Assembly (NCBI GenBank): GCA_013811805.1
Contig: JACCUM010000504.1
Location: 1 to 13,295 of the forward strand
Length of the DNA stretch: 13,295 nucleotides
Reading direction: 5' to 3'
DNA from: Geodermatophilaceae bacterium
GTDB taxonomy: Bacteria > Actinomycetota > Actinomycetes > Mycobacteriales > Geodermatophilaceae
Position numbers and translations under genes: made by a program. Below the pieces are notes generated by a model. That model did no database searches. It had not been told where the DNA came from and worked only from the letters and a program-made list of their open reading frames with translations. Below, piece by piece: positions 1 through 7,367 of this stretch; the stretch's first letter is position 1, and each line of letters opens with the position of its first letter.

Positions 1-544
1 GACTGGTCACCCGGGTCAGATCGATGACGGCGGTGAACTCATCGTCGGCGCTGCAGGACTTGAAGATACTGGGAACCTCCGGAGTGGACGCGAATCCACC
101 GAAGACGTCCTGCCAGTAACCGCTGGCGGCCGGGCTCTGCGCCAAGCCCTCGAAGTTGTACCAGCGGTCGAAGTTGAAGCAGACCGCATCGGCGTTGAAG
201 TCAGCGCCGTCGTGGAAGGTGACGCCTTCCTTGAGTTGGAAGGTGTAGGTCAGGCCGTCGTCACTGGGCTCGTAGGAGTCGGCCAGACCGGGCTGGGGCT
301 CAGCGGTGCCCTCACCGGGCTCGAGCAGTCCCTCGAAGATCTGCCGGGTGACCCGGAAGGTCTCACCGTCGGTCGCGAAGGCAGGGTCCAGCGTGCCGGG
401 GTCGGCGGCTGCGCCGAAGACGAACGTGCCGCCGCCCCCCCCTTCGGTGGTGGGCTCGCGCTCACTGTCCGCGCATGCCGAGAGAGCCAACGCAGCAATG
501 GAGACCGCCGCGATGGCGGTCAGCCGCTTCTTGGATCCGTGCAT
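1..544 (-). CDS. ABC transporter substrate-binding lipoprotein, family 5 (peptide/nickel/opine type), N-terminal part
   Basis: The visible 181 residues start with a lipoprotein signal: basic MHGSKKR, a hydrophobic stretch and a lipobox L-S-A-C with Cys24 as the lipidated residue, then an acidic and Gly-rich linker. From about residue 42 the sequence has hallmarks of SBP_bac_5 proteins (TFVFGAAADPGTLDPAF, later YTFQLKEGVTFHDGADFNADAV). Such proteins capture oligopeptides or similar solutes outside the membrane for an ABC importer. The ATG at 544 is preceded by AGG at 7 nt spacing. The gene runs off the left edge, so about two thirds of a typical 500-550 residue protein is missing. It lies 253 bp beyond recR in the same direction and probably has its own promoter. 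Permease and ATPase genes would be expected to the left. Family assignment is firm; the substrate is unknown. Confidence 0.9.
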   Translation of the reverse strand, partial: MHGSKKRLTAIAAVSIAALALSACADSEREPTTEGGGGGTFVFGAAADPGTLDPAFATDGETFRVTRQIFEGLLEPGEGTAEPQPGLADSYEPSDDGLTYTFQLKEGVTFHDGADFNADAVCFNFDRWYNFEGLAQSPAASGYWQDVFGGFASTPEVPSIFKSCSADDEFTAVIDLTRVTS

Positions 545-718
545 GTAGATACCTGCCTTTTCAGCATCGTTGCTTCGCGCCGTCGAACACGCCTGCGAGC
601 AGACATGGCCGACGGCCCGGGGGGCACTCCGGTTGAAATGCGGACCATATCCGTACGTTCGCCTTGCCGCGACCCATGCCTGGCCGCCGAGACCAGACCT
701 TTATCTGCCATCCCAGCG

Positions 719-783
719 GACTTTCTCCGGAGAAAGTCACATCTGGGCCCGCTCAGACCGCACATTCTCCGGAGAATGTGCGG
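719..783. promoter_or_regulatory. Two perfect palindromes with shared core TTCTCCGGAGAA
   Basis: Positions 719-738 form a perfect 20-bp palindrome and 758-783 a perfect 26-bp palindrome. Both are centred on the core TTCTCCGGAGAA and share flanking AC/GT two positions outside it. Their centres are 42 bp apart, about four helical turns. They lie between the recR stop (798) and the start of the binding-protein gene (544). They could be paired operator sites upstream of that gene, or, as RNA, hairpins (11-bp and 8-bp stems with CCGG loops) ending the recR transcript. No U-tract follows either one. Confidence 0.6.
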
Positions 784-797
784 ATTTCCCGCGCGGC

Positions 798-1397
798 TCA
801 GGCGGTGACGCTGCGACGGCCCTCGAAGGCGCGCCCGAGAGTGACCTCGTCGGCGTACTCGAGATCTCCACCCACCGGCAACCCACTGGCCAGCCGGGTC
901 ACGATCATGCCCATCGGTGCCACCATCCGGGCCAGGTACGTGGCAGTCGCCTCGCCCTCAAGGTTGGGATCGGTGGCCAGGATCAACTCCTTGATCTCCC
1001 CGTCGGCCAGGCGGGCCATCAGCTCGCGGATCCGCAGGTCCTCTGGCCCGATGCCGTCGATCGGGCTGATTGCCCCACCGAGGATGTGATAGCGACCGCG
1101 GAACTCACGGGTGCGCTCGATCGCGACGACATCCTTGGGCTCTTCGACGACGCAGATCACGTCCAGGGCTCGGCGGGGGTCCCGGCAGATCTTGCACTGA
1201 TCTGCCTCGGCGACATTGCCGCAGGTGGTGCAGAACCGCACCTCGTCACGCACCCGGTTCAAGGCAGCGGCCAACCGAGTGATGTCAGCACCCTCGGAAC
1301 CGAGGATGAAGAACGCGATCCGCTGAGCGCTTTTCGGACCGACACCGGGCAACCGGCCCAGTTCGTCGATCAGATCCTGGACCGCACCTTCATACAT
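798..1397 (-). CDS. recR: Recombination mediator protein RecR
   Basis: RecR acts with RecF and RecO in loading RecA at single-strand gaps during recombinational repair. The 199-residue product has the usual family length and domain order: a helix-hairpin-helix region (LGRLPGVGPKSAQRIAF, residues 13-29), a C4 zinc finger with Cys56, Cys59, Cys68 and Cys71, and a Toprim domain from about residue 78 (VICVVEEPKDV, later ATDPNLEGEATATYL). The C-terminal part contains LASGLPVGGDLEYAD, typical of RecR. The start MYEGAVQDLIDELGRLPG is chosen because it matches family N-termini; an ATG 13 codons upstream would run into ybaB. The gene begins 4 nt after the ybaB stop, the conserved ybaB-recR pairing, so the two are surely co-transcribed. 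Nothing in the protein looks unusual. Confidence 0.97.
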   Translation of the reverse strand: MYEGAVQDLIDELGRLPGVGPKSAQRIAFFILGSEGADITRLAAALNRVRDEVRFCTTCGNVAEADQCKICRDPRRALDVICVVEEPKDVVAIERTREFRGRYHILGGAISPIDGIGPEDLRIRELMARLADGEIKELILATDPNLEGEATATYLARMVAPMGMIVTRLASGLPVGGDLEYADEVTLGRAFEGRRSVTA

Positions 1398-1401
1398 CCG
1401 G

Positions 1402-1734
1402 CTACATCCCGGGCAGACCCAGCCCGCCGAGCCCACCGGCGAGAGGTCCCATGGTCTGGCTGGCCAACTCCGCTACCTGCCGGCTGGCATCCCGTACGGC
1501 GGCCACGACCAGATCCTGCAGACTCTCGACGTCCTCTGGATCGACCGCCTTCGGGTCGATCGTCACCGCCGTGAGCTCGCCCGAGCCGGTCATCGTGACG
1601 CGCACCAGACCGCCGCCGGCCGACCCGGTGACCTCGGTGTCGGCCAACTCCTCCTGAGCAGCCATCAGCTGCGCCTGCATCTGCGCGGCCTGCTGCATCA
1701 GCGCCTGCATGTCCGGAACGCCACCTGGCTGCAT
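1402..1734 (-). CDS. YbaB/EbfC family nucleoid-associated protein
   Basis: This is a small DNA-binding protein of the YbaB/EbfC family, normally a dimer and commonly encoded just before recR. The 110-residue product has a helical Met/Gln/Ala-rich N-terminus (MQALMQQAAQMQAQLMAAQ), the conserved central strand region (GGGLVRVTMTGSGELTAVTIDP), and the helix after DPEDVESLQDLVVAAVRDAS. It ends in a Gly/Leu/Pro-rich tail. The start at 1734 (MQPGGVPDMQ) is preferred because actinobacterial homologues begin MQPGG. A second ATG at 1710 has AGGTGG 10 nt upstream and is the alternative. The open frame extends 26 codons further upstream, but that part is Arg-rich and unlike the family. recR follows after 4 nt. 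Confidence 0.93.
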   Translation of the reverse strand: MQPGGVPDMQALMQQAAQMQAQLMAAQEELADTEVTGSAGGGLVRVTMTGSGELTAVTIDPKAVDPEDVESLQDLVVAAVRDASRQVAELASQTMGPLAGGLGGLGLPGM

Positions 1735-1786
1735 GTTCGTCAGGGTAGTGCGCACCTGCCGAGTCGACCGGTCAGGGCGCGCGCGA

Positions 1787-2140
1787 TCAGCGGGCGAGCC
1801 GACCCCGCGCATCCGGTCGGAGCAGGTAGTAGATGACCCCCAGGGCCGTGACTGCGACCAGAACGTTGAGCACCACGAACAGGATGGTGCTGGCCTGGAC
1901 GAAGATGCCGAGCAAGGCCCCGAGCAACACCAGAATGCTGATCACGATCGCCGTGATCCCATCCAGCTGGCCACGCAGGCCTCGTTGCCCTCGGTGTCGG
2001 CCAGGACCCACCATGCAGGTGCCGCGACGAGCGCGTCGATCGTGACTTGCACGTCCTGTACGGCGGTGGGGTCGGCGGGCACGCAGCTCGCGCGCTGCGG
2101 CCGAGACCTGCCTGGCCAGCTCGACGTCGCGCTGACTCAA
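1787..2140 (-). CDS. Hypothetical small two-helix membrane protein, frame apparently disturbed
   Basis: No family is recognised. The C-terminal half is a convincing membrane hairpin: GITAIVISILVLLGALLGIF and then ILFVVLNVLVAVTALGVIYYLL, ending in a basic tail just 52 nt before ybaB. Reading back in the same frame, a TTG at 2140 gives a 117-residue product whose first 21 residues (SQRDVELARQVSAAARELRA) also look like a real helical protein. The stretch between, about residues 22-60, is Arg/His-rich with poor third-position G/C, and the coding signal moves to another frame there (see 1942-2082). A conservative alternative is an ATG at 2014, giving 75 residues with the same two helices. No clear ribosome-binding site supports any of these starts. 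Either a gene with two compensating frame changes or two overlapping small genes would explain this. Confidence 0.45.
   Translation of the reverse strand: MSQRDVELARQVSAAARELRARRPHRRTGRASHDRRARRGTCMVGPGRHRGQRGLRGQLDGITAIVISILVLLGALLGIFVQASTILFVVLNVLVAVTALGVIYYLLRPDARGRLAR
1942..2082 (-). other. Alternative-frame coding segment inside the small membrane ORF
   Basis: In the frame shifted relative to the membrane ORF, a GTG at 2082 opens 46 codons ending in TGA at 1944-1942. Roughly 37 of the first 44 codons end in G or C, against about half in the other frame, and the peptide (DPTAVQDVQVTIDALVAAP, then WWVLADTEGNEACVASW) looks natural. It joins smoothly to the helical segment upstream and the membrane segment downstream if one base is removed near 2080 and one added near 1962. 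It may be the middle of a frameshifted gene or a separate tiny gene. Confidence 0.4.
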
Positions 2141-2147
2141 CCGCCTG

Positions 2148-2163
2148 CGCGTGTGAACACGCG
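2148..2163 (-). terminator. Possible short terminator hairpin after the cupin gene
   Basis: The sequence CGCGTGTGAACACGCG is a 7-bp inverted repeat with two unpaired bases, 20 nt downstream of the cupin stop. It could end the transporter-enzyme operon. There is no U-tract and the stem is short, so this is weak. Confidence 0.3.
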
Positions 2164-2183
2164 ATGCGACCGAAGGAAGGCTT

Positions 2184-2924
2184 TCAGCGCCAACGGCGGA
2201 GCAGGCCGGCGAATGTACCCAGCACCTCGGATCGCGGCAGCGCCTCAGCGTAGCCATGCGCCTTGAGCCGTACCTGCTCACCGAGGTCGTGGACGACGAA
2301 GCCGCCCTCGAACTCGTTGTGTTCCAAATGCATTTCGTAGGCGACGAGGGCGGCCAACCCACGGACGAAGAAGTGCCGCGGAGTGACCAGACTGCCCTCG
2401 GGCCAGGAGATGCGGACATCGTCGTACTCGGCCTCGAACCGGAAACCGCCGGCGGTCCCCGAGTCGTTCGGCACAATTGGTGCCGTACCGATCGTGGCCC
2501 AATGCGGGTTGCGTTCCAGGATCTCCAGGCTGATCCGGCGCCTTCCGTCGCCTGAGAACGTTCTGTGGGCGATGTCCTTGGGTAACTTGAACAGGTCACC
2601 GGTACGCGCGAGATAGTGGCCGTAATGTTCTGCGCCCTCGGCCTTCTTGAACTCGACGCGGACGCAGCCGTGTACGAGGTAGAGGTAGACGTCGCATTGG
2701 AAGTTGGTGTTCCAGAATGGCAGCGCGTCGGCAGCGCCGGTGGACTCCCAGAACACCACCGGGCCGACGCTGCCGAGTTCGGTCGGTACGTGCGTTGCCC
2801 GGTCGATCGCCCCGCCGAAGGAGACGACGTTGATCAGGTCGTAGGGCCCGCGTGGTCCGGTGATGTGCGACTCGCCCGGCGTCACGTCGAGGCCGGCGAA
2901 GTCGGGATGCAGAGGGTTGCTCAC
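2184..2924 (-). CDS. Cupin-fold protein, dioxygenase-like
   Basis: The 246-residue product has a cupin core in its middle: FQCDVYLYLVHGCVRVEF (residues 75-92) as motif 1 and TGDLFKLPKDIAHRTF (108-123) as motif 2, with Gly109, Pro115 and His120 in the usual places. Candidate metal ligands are His85, His100, His103 and His120. The general look recalls homogentisate/hydroxyanthranilate dioxygenase-like cupins, but no specific enzyme can be named. A second strand-rich half (FRFEAEYDDVRISWPEGSLV onward) may be a second degenerate barrel. The GTG start at 2924 is chosen because AGGAG lies 7 nt upstream; an upstream start would lack such a site and add a Cys/Trp-rich peptide. It follows the hydrolase gene after 37 nt, so it is probably the last gene of the operon and acts on the same imported compound. 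Confidence 0.75.
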   Translation of the reverse strand: MSNPLHPDFAGLDVTPGESHITGPRGPYDLINVVSFGGAIDRATHVPTELGSVGPVVFWESTGAADALPFWNTNFQCDVYLYLVHGCVRVEFKKAEGAEHYGHYLARTGDLFKLPKDIAHRTFSGDGRRRISLEILERNPHWATIGTAPIVPNDSGTAGGFRFEAEYDDVRISWPEGSLVTPRHFFVRGLAALVAYEMHLEHNEFEGGFVVHDLGEQVRLKAHGYAEALPRSEVLGTFAGLLRRWR

Positions 2925-2961
2925 CTCGCGGCTCCTAGTCAACAGCAGTCTCGACGGTCCG

Positions 2962-4125
2962 TCAGTCCAGCAAGCCGTTGTGCTGCAACCATTCCACAAT
3001 CATTCTTACCGCTCGCTCGACATGCTCAGGCTGGTCCGAGAAGTAGTGCGTGGCTCCCTCGACCGCCCGCAGTTCCTTCCGGTCGTGCGGCACCGCGTCG
3101 AAGAGCGCCCGCGCATGCGAGGGAAAGCAGACCTGGTCGGCAGTGCCGTACATCACCAGCACCGGAACGCTGACTCGTGCCAGCTGTTCGGGTCCGTTGC
3201 ACCGGGTCTCGTCCACGCTCCACTGACTCAGCCAAGACCGCAGGCTGGTCAGATGACCGAGCGTGGCCGGGGACAGATTCGCCTGGTACGGGGGACCCCA
3301 CAGTGTCCCCGGCTGCCGGTCGGAGGGTTCGATGCTCAGATCGAGGAAGCGGGGATCGGCCACGGTGCCGTGCACCGTGAACGGCAGATCGCGTACCCGA
3401 CCCCCGCTGACCTCGACCAGCCGGTCGAGTTGCTCGCGGACCCATGCCGTGATCCGCCGGTTACGAGCAACTTGGGCGGCGCGATAGCGCGTCAGAAAAT
3501 CCTGGCTGTACGACGGACCGTTCGCTGGATCGAACATGTCCACTGTGGAATCCCGGTTGCGGAACGGGTCAGCCTCGTCAGTGATCGCCGGGTCCAGCCA
3601 TTCGGTGTAGACCAGGGCTCTGCCGGGATGGGCCATGAGCTCGATCACCGCGTCCGCGGGCGACAGCTCGGCAGCGATGATGTCCACCGGATCTCCGGCC
3701 GGAGTATGGGTGATCGTCGGAGACTCGGCCTGGCTTTGATAGAGCGCGGACAGGCCGCCGCCCCCGGAGTTGCCGACCAGCACGACCTTCTCGTACCCCT
3801 CTCGGCGCAGGTAGGCGATGATCGCGCCGATGTCCAGGACGCAGTTCTCCATCGTCAACATCGAATCGTTGCCGATGTACCGGGTGTTGGCCCCGATGAC
3901 GTCGACCCCGTACGGGGACAGAGCAGGCAGCAGATAGTGGCCCATGAAGTTCGAACTCGGGTGGATGACTACGACGGCCGTACCCGAGCGGGTCGGACCA
4001 CGCTGTCTGGCAGCCCACAACTTGCCGGCCTGCCGGGCAATTCCCGAGTAGATGTCAACCTGCTTGCTGGCCACCATCGGGATGGCGAGCAGCTCTGGCG
4101 CCTGGAGGTGTGCGGGACAGTTCAC
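2962..4125 (-). CDS. Alpha/beta hydrolase
   Basis: This 387-residue protein has the alpha/beta-hydrolase core: an oxyanion-loop region VVVIHPSSNFMGHY (51-64), the nucleophile elbow GNSGGG with Ser120, an acid Asp330 in VLVMYGTADQVC and a general base His360 in EGATHYF. The triad is complete, so it should be an active esterase, amidase or C-C hydrolase. A long insertion between about 135 and 310 forms a large cap, so the protein exceeds the usual 280-320 residues and probably takes a bulky or specific substrate. No signal peptide is seen; it is cytoplasmic. The GTG start at 4125 overlaps the stop of the SDR gene (GTGA). An internal ATG at 4077 is an alternative start. Its place behind an importer and an SDR suggests it cleaves an ester, amide or ring-opening product of the imported compound. 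Confidence 0.85.
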   Translation of the reverse strand: MNCPAHLQAPELLAIPMVASKQVDIYSGIARQAGKLWAARQRGPTRSGTAVVVIHPSSNFMGHYLLPALSPYGVDVIGANTRYIGNDSMLTMENCVLDIGAIIAYLRREGYEKVVLVGNSGGGGLSALYQSQAESPTITHTPAGDPVDIIAAELSPADAVIELMAHPGRALVYTEWLDPAITDEADPFRNRDSTVDMFDPANGPSYSQDFLTRYRAAQVARNRRITAWVREQLDRLVEVSGGRVRDLPFTVHGTVADPRFLDLSIEPSDRQPGTLWGPPYQANLSPATLGHLTSLRSWLSQWSVDETRCNGPEQLARVSVPVLVMYGTADQVCFPSHARALFDAVPHDRKELRAVEGATHYFSDQPEHVERAVRMIVEWLQHNGLLD

Positions 4126-4901
4126 GAGATGAGCCGACCACCGTCCACGACGAGGGTCTGACCGGTCATGAACGCCGACTCATCGCTGGCGAGGTAGAGC
4201 ACCGCGTTGGCTATGTCACTCGGCTGGCCTGCCCGCCCGACGAGAATCTTGCCGGTCAACCACGCTCGCCGCTCGGGATCGGCCAGCACCGCTTCCGTCG
4301 CCGGGGTCTCGATGAGTCCGGGAGCAACTGCATTGCAGCGGATTCCCCGCGACCCGTAGTCGAAGGCCACCGAGCGGGTAAGGGCCACGACTCCGCCCTT
4401 GGCCGCGACGTAGGCCCCGAATCGAGGAGAGGCGGCCAGGGCAGCGACCGAGGCGGTGTTGACGATCGCGCCACCACCGCCCTCGATCATCACCGGGATC
4501 GCGTGCCTGCAGCCGAGGAACACACCTGTCAGCGTGACCGCGATCGTGCGGTCCCATTCCGGCAGGCTGGTTTCGGTGACCGATCTGTTCAGCGGCGCCC
4601 AGTACGCGTTGTTATGCAGGACATCCAGTCTGCCGTAGGTGGAAATGGTCAGTTCCACCATCTCGCGGACCGACTCGTCGTCACTGACATCGACCCGGCA
4701 CACGATGGCCTGTCCGCCCGCGGCTTCGATCTCCGCGACCGACCGGGCTGCTCCGTCGGTGTCGACGTCGGCGACGACGACCTGGGCGCCTTCTGTGGCG
4801 AAGGCCAGAGCGGTCTGCCTGCCGATTCCTGATCCGGAACCGGTGACGACCACGACCTTGCCGGGAAAGCGATTCCTCGAGGAGTGAGCCGGGTCGGTCA
4901 T
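4122..4901 (-). CDS. SDR family NAD(P)-dependent oxidoreductase
   Basis: This classical short-chain dehydrogenase of 259 residues has the cofactor motif TGSGSGIG (20-27), the strand end VVVAD with Asp45, which favours NAD(H), and the catalytic Ser151, Tyr164 and Lys168 (FGAYVAAKGG). The family's NNAG motif reads NNAY (97-100), a small departure in the loop next to the cofactor. The C-terminal FMTGQTLVVDGG is standard. It would oxidise a secondary alcohol or reduce a ketone. Its ATG overlaps the stop of the preceding ATPase gene by ATGA, and its own stop overlaps the hydrolase start. It is therefore translationally coupled to the transporter on one side and to a hydrolase on the other, good evidence that it works on the transported compound. 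Confidence 0.92.
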   Translation of the reverse strand: MTDPAHSSRNRFPGKVVVVTGSGSGIGRQTALAFATEGAQVVVADVDTDGAARSVAEIEAAGGQAIVCRVDVSDDESVREMVELTISTYGRLDVLHNNAYWAPLNRSVTETSLPEWDRTIAVTLTGVFLGCRHAIPVMIEGGGGAIVNTASVAALAASPRFGAYVAAKGGVVALTRSVAFDYGSRGIRCNAVAPGLIETPATEAVLADPERRAWLTGKILVGRAGQPSDIANAVLYLASDESAFMTGQTLVVDGGRLIS

Positions 4902-5623
4902 GCTTCCGGACTCCGCCCGCCGAGATAGCTGTCGATCACCGCTGGATCGGCCAGTAGCTCTTGAGCGGACCCGGTCATGACAACCGACCCGGTACTGAGC
5001 AGATACCCACGATCAGCACAACCCAGCCCCTGCTTCACGTTCTGCTCGACCAGCAGGATGGTCAGCCCTTCGGAGGCCAGGTCGCGGATCAGGGCGAAAA
5101 CCTCACCGACGAGCAGCGGCGAAAGCCCCAAGGAGGGCTCGTCGAGCAGCAGGATCTTCGGTCGGGCCATCAGGGCCCGACCGATGGCGAGCATCTGCTG
5201 TTCGCCACCGGACAGCGTGCCGGCCTTCTGGTTGCTTCGCTCGCGCAAGGCTCCGAACCGAGTGAGCACCCCATCGAGATCTGCGTCCGGGTCGCCTGAC
5301 CGACGCCGCGCGAAAGCCCCGAGCCGGAGATTCTCCTCGACGGTCAACGAGGGCAGGATCCGCCGACCCTCTGGTACGTGCGCCATCCCGGCGCGCACCA
5401 GCTGGTCGCTGCGCCGATCCGTGACGTCCTTGCCGTTCAACAGGACCTGGCCCGACCAGGGTCTGATCATCCCGGAAACAGCTCGGAGAAAGGTGCTCTT
5501 TCCGGCGCCGTTGGCGCCGAGGAGGGCGACCAGTTCTCCTTGGGCGACGGTCAGGTTGATTCCGTCGATGCCGGTGATCCGGCCGTACCCCGCGCGAAGG
5601 TCACTTACCTCGAGAGCCGGCAC
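4898..5623 (-). CDS. ABC transporter ATP-binding protein, LivF type
   Basis: This is one of two ATPases of a branched-chain amino acid type (HAAT) importer. From the GTG at 5623 the product is 241 residues (MPALEVSDLRAGYG), the normal LivF length. Walker A is GANGAGKS (36-43), the ABC signature LSGGE (137-141), Walker B ILLLDEP (157-163), and the switch region reads VEQN with Gln194 where most ABC ATPases have His, a LivF trait. The motif AHVPEGRRILPSLTVEENL is also typical of LivF. The start is uncertain: a TTG at 5662 overlapping the end of the LivG gene has an AGGACGG-like site upstream, whereas the GTG lacks one. The stop overlaps the SDR start (ATGA). Confidence 0.93.
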   Translation of the reverse strand: MPALEVSDLRAGYGRITGIDGINLTVAQGELVALLGANGAGKSTFLRAVSGMIRPWSGQVLLNGKDVTDRRSDQLVRAGMAHVPEGRRILPSLTVEENLRLGAFARRRSGDPDADLDGVLTRFGALRERSNQKAGTLSGGEQQMLAIGRALMARPKILLLDEPSLGLSPLLVGEVFALIRDLASEGLTILLVEQNVKQGLGCADRGYLLSTGSVVMTGSAQELLADPAVIDSYLGGRSPEA

Positions 5624-5651
5624 GGCGGCGATTGACGACGCCGGACTCGGG

Positions 5652-6404
5652 TCAGGTGCCAAGGTAGGCCGTCCTGACCTGATCGCTGGCCAGGGCATCG
5701 GCCGGTGTCCCCTCGATCAGCTTGCGTCCGAAGTTCAGCACGGTGACGACGTCGCAGACGGTGGCGATGACGTCCATGTCGTGCTCCACGATCACCACCG
5801 TGATCCCCTCGTCGCGCAAGGCCCGGATCCGCGGGACCAGGTCGAGGCGTTCCTTGGCGGTCATGCCGGCAGCGGGCTCGTCCATCAGCAGCAGCTTGGG
5901 TTTGGCCGAGACCGCTCGGGCGATCTCCACCTGCTTCTGCAAGCCATAGGGCAACGTTGCGGCCCGGCGCTTGCGGTAGTCGGTGAGCCCGAAGATCCTC
6001 AGTGCGTGGTCGGCCTCCCGGTCGAGCTCCTTGTCTGCCGCCGTTCGCAACGGCCACAACGACAGGAAGCCCGTGCGTGCATGGGAGTGCTGACCCAGCA
6101 GCACGTTCTCCCGTACGGTCAAGCCGCCGAACAGCCGGAGATTCTGGAAGGTACGGGTCACTCCGAGCGGCACCCGCTTCTGCGGCGACAAGCGGGTGAT
6201 GTCGCGTCCGTCGAGCTCCACGACCCCGTCGGTGGGCGGGAGGAATCCGGACATCACGTTGAGCAGCGTGGTCTTACCGGCACCGTTGGGTCCGACGACG
6301 CCATGGATGGAGCCCCGCTCGACCTCCAGGGTCACCTCGGCCAGGGCGGTCACACCCAGGAACTGCTTGGTGATGTCCAGGGCTCGCAGCGTCAGATCAG
6401 CCAT
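5652..6404 (-). CDS. ABC transporter ATP-binding protein, LivG type
   Basis: This is the second ATPase of the importer, 250 residues from the ATG at 6404. Walker A is GPNGAGKT (38-45), the Q-loop is in TRTFQNLRLF (Gln87), the signature region is LPYGLQKQVE (151-160) and Walker B LLLMDEP (171-177). His208 is the switch residue. The insert after ENVLLGQHSH and the MDEPAAGM sequence are characteristic of LivG rather than LivF. The start is supported by GGAGG 5 nt upstream; a second ATG five codons earlier lacks this. The start overlaps the end of the LivM-type gene by 8 bp. LivG and LivF form the cytoplasmic heterodimer that drives the two permeases encoded just upstream. Confidence 0.95.
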   Translation of the reverse strand: MADLTLRALDITKQFLGVTALAEVTLEVERGSIHGVVGPNGAGKTTLLNVMSGFLPPTDGVVELDGRDITRLSPQKRVPLGVTRTFQNLRLFGGLTVRENVLLGQHSHARTGFLSLWPLRTAADKELDREADHALRIFGLTDYRKRRAATLPYGLQKQVEIARAVSAKPKLLLMDEPAAGMTAKERLDLVPRIRALRDEGITVVIVEHDMDVIATVCDVVTVLNFGRKLIEGTPADALASDQVRTAYLGT

Positions 6405-7269
6405 CCCGCCCTCCCCCACTGCGGCCCGGGACGAGCCGTTTGAACGAGTCCAGGTTGAACCGCCGTTCGGTGCTCCGGCCGATGATGCCCTGGGGACGCA
6501 GGATCATCAGGACGACGAAGAGCAGGCCGTACGTGATCTGGTAGTAGTCCTCGAGGAAGTCGAACCAGATCGGCAGCATCGTCAAGACCACCGCTCCGAC
6601 GATCGCGCCCCAGAAGTACTGCACGCCACCGAGGACGACGAACAGGATGATCAGCAGGGACTGTGGCGCCCCGAACTGCGCCGGAGTGATGATCAGCGTC
6701 TCGTGCGCGGACAGCGCCCCCGCTACCCCGGTGATGGCTGCCGAGACGGCGAAGGCCTCCACCGAGATCCTGGTGACCCCAAGCCCGCAGGCACGCGCCG
6801 CTTGCTCGTCTTCTCGAATTGCCTCGTACGACAAGCCTTTTCGGGACCGGGTCAGGAAGAACAGGTAGACGATCACCAGCCCGATGCAGATGGCAACCAA
6901 CGGAATCGTGGTCCCGCGCATCCCGAACAGGCCACTGGCGCCACCGGCGTAATCCCAACTGTCCAGGAGGATCTGGACGATCTCGGCGAAGGCGAAGGTG
7001 ATGATCGCCAGATACAGGATCGTCAGCCGCAAGGCGATCCAGCCGATGAAGGCACCGGCGACCGCGGCGGTCAGACCCGAGACGACCATGGACAGTTCCA
7101 GCGACCACTCGAACTTCAGCGTGAGGATCGAGGCGGTGTACGCACCGATCGCCATGAACGCCGCGTGCCCGAAGGAGAACTTCCCGGTCGCGGCGGTAAT
7201 CCAGTAACCGAGCGCGAGCAAGATGGCGATGCCGACCTGGATGACGACAGCCTCGGTGTACGCGCTCAT
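6397..7269 (-). CDS. Branched-chain amino acid type ABC transporter permease, LivM type
   Basis: This integral membrane protein of 290 residues has about eight hydrophobic segments. It carries the LivM signature region GKFSFGHAAFMAIGAY (29-44) and the cytoplasmic coupling loop GLSYEAIREDEQAARACGLG, where the permease contacts the ATPase. The C-terminus ILRPQGIIG is typical of LivH/LivM permeases, followed by a basic Arg-rich tail. The ATG at 7269 has AGGCGG 7 nt upstream. A 98-bp gap with a hairpin and short repeats separates it from the LivH-type gene, the only large gap between the permease and ATPase genes. With LivH it forms the translocation path for the imported acid, amino acid or amide. 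Confidence 0.94.
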   Translation of the reverse strand: MSAYTEAVVIQVGIAILLALGYWITAATGKFSFGHAAFMAIGAYTASILTLKFEWSLELSMVVSGLTAAVAGAFIGWIALRLTILYLAIITFAFAEIVQILLDSWDYAGGASGLFGMRGTTIPLVAICIGLVIVYLFFLTRSRKGLSYEAIREDEQAARACGLGVTRISVEAFAVSAAITGVAGALSAHETLIITPAQFGAPQSLLIILFVVLGGVQYFWGAIVGAVVLTMLPIWFDFLEDYYQITYGLLFVVLMILRPQGIIGRSTERRFNLDSFKRLVPGRSGGGRDG

Positions 7270-7283
7270 CGCTTATCCGCCTC

Positions 7284-7329
7284 GTGCGCTCCGCGCACCG
7301 GTCGGTCCGCTCCTCGCTCGTTCCTCGCT
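7284..7329. repeat. Hairpin and short direct repeats between the two permease genes
   Basis: The 98-bp LivH-LivM gap holds a 6-bp inverted repeat GTGCGC-TCC-GCGCAC at 7284-7298. It also has the direct repeat TCCTCGCT at 7311-7318 and 7322-7329. On the coding strand it reads as a purine-rich run of GAGCGAGGA-like units. From memory, such sequences recur between genes in some actinobacteria; that cannot be checked here. It might tune expression or stability of the downstream part of the message. Confidence 0.4.
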
Positions 7330-7367
7330 GCGATGCTCCCTCCCTCTCGGCTCACGGCCGGCTCATC

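Noticed and set aside
570..1574. 334-codon open frame on the plus strand
   Set aside because: It lies opposite recR and part of ybaB, both clear genes, and its composition is typical of antisense frames in high-GC DNA.
1787..2599. Single 270-residue protein on the minus strand
   Set aside because: Its first half runs through the cupin gene in the wrong frame and is Arg/Ser-rich; only the last part carries a real membrane segment.
2860..4161. 433-codon open frame on the plus strand
   Set aside because: Mirror of the alpha/beta hydrolase, whose triad and start overlap are convincing; no domain or start signal on the plus strand.
4977..6443. 488-codon open frame on the plus strand
   Set aside because: Runs opposite the two ATPase genes, which have all ABC motifs; the antisense product is Arg/Ser/Gln-rich with no recognisable domain.
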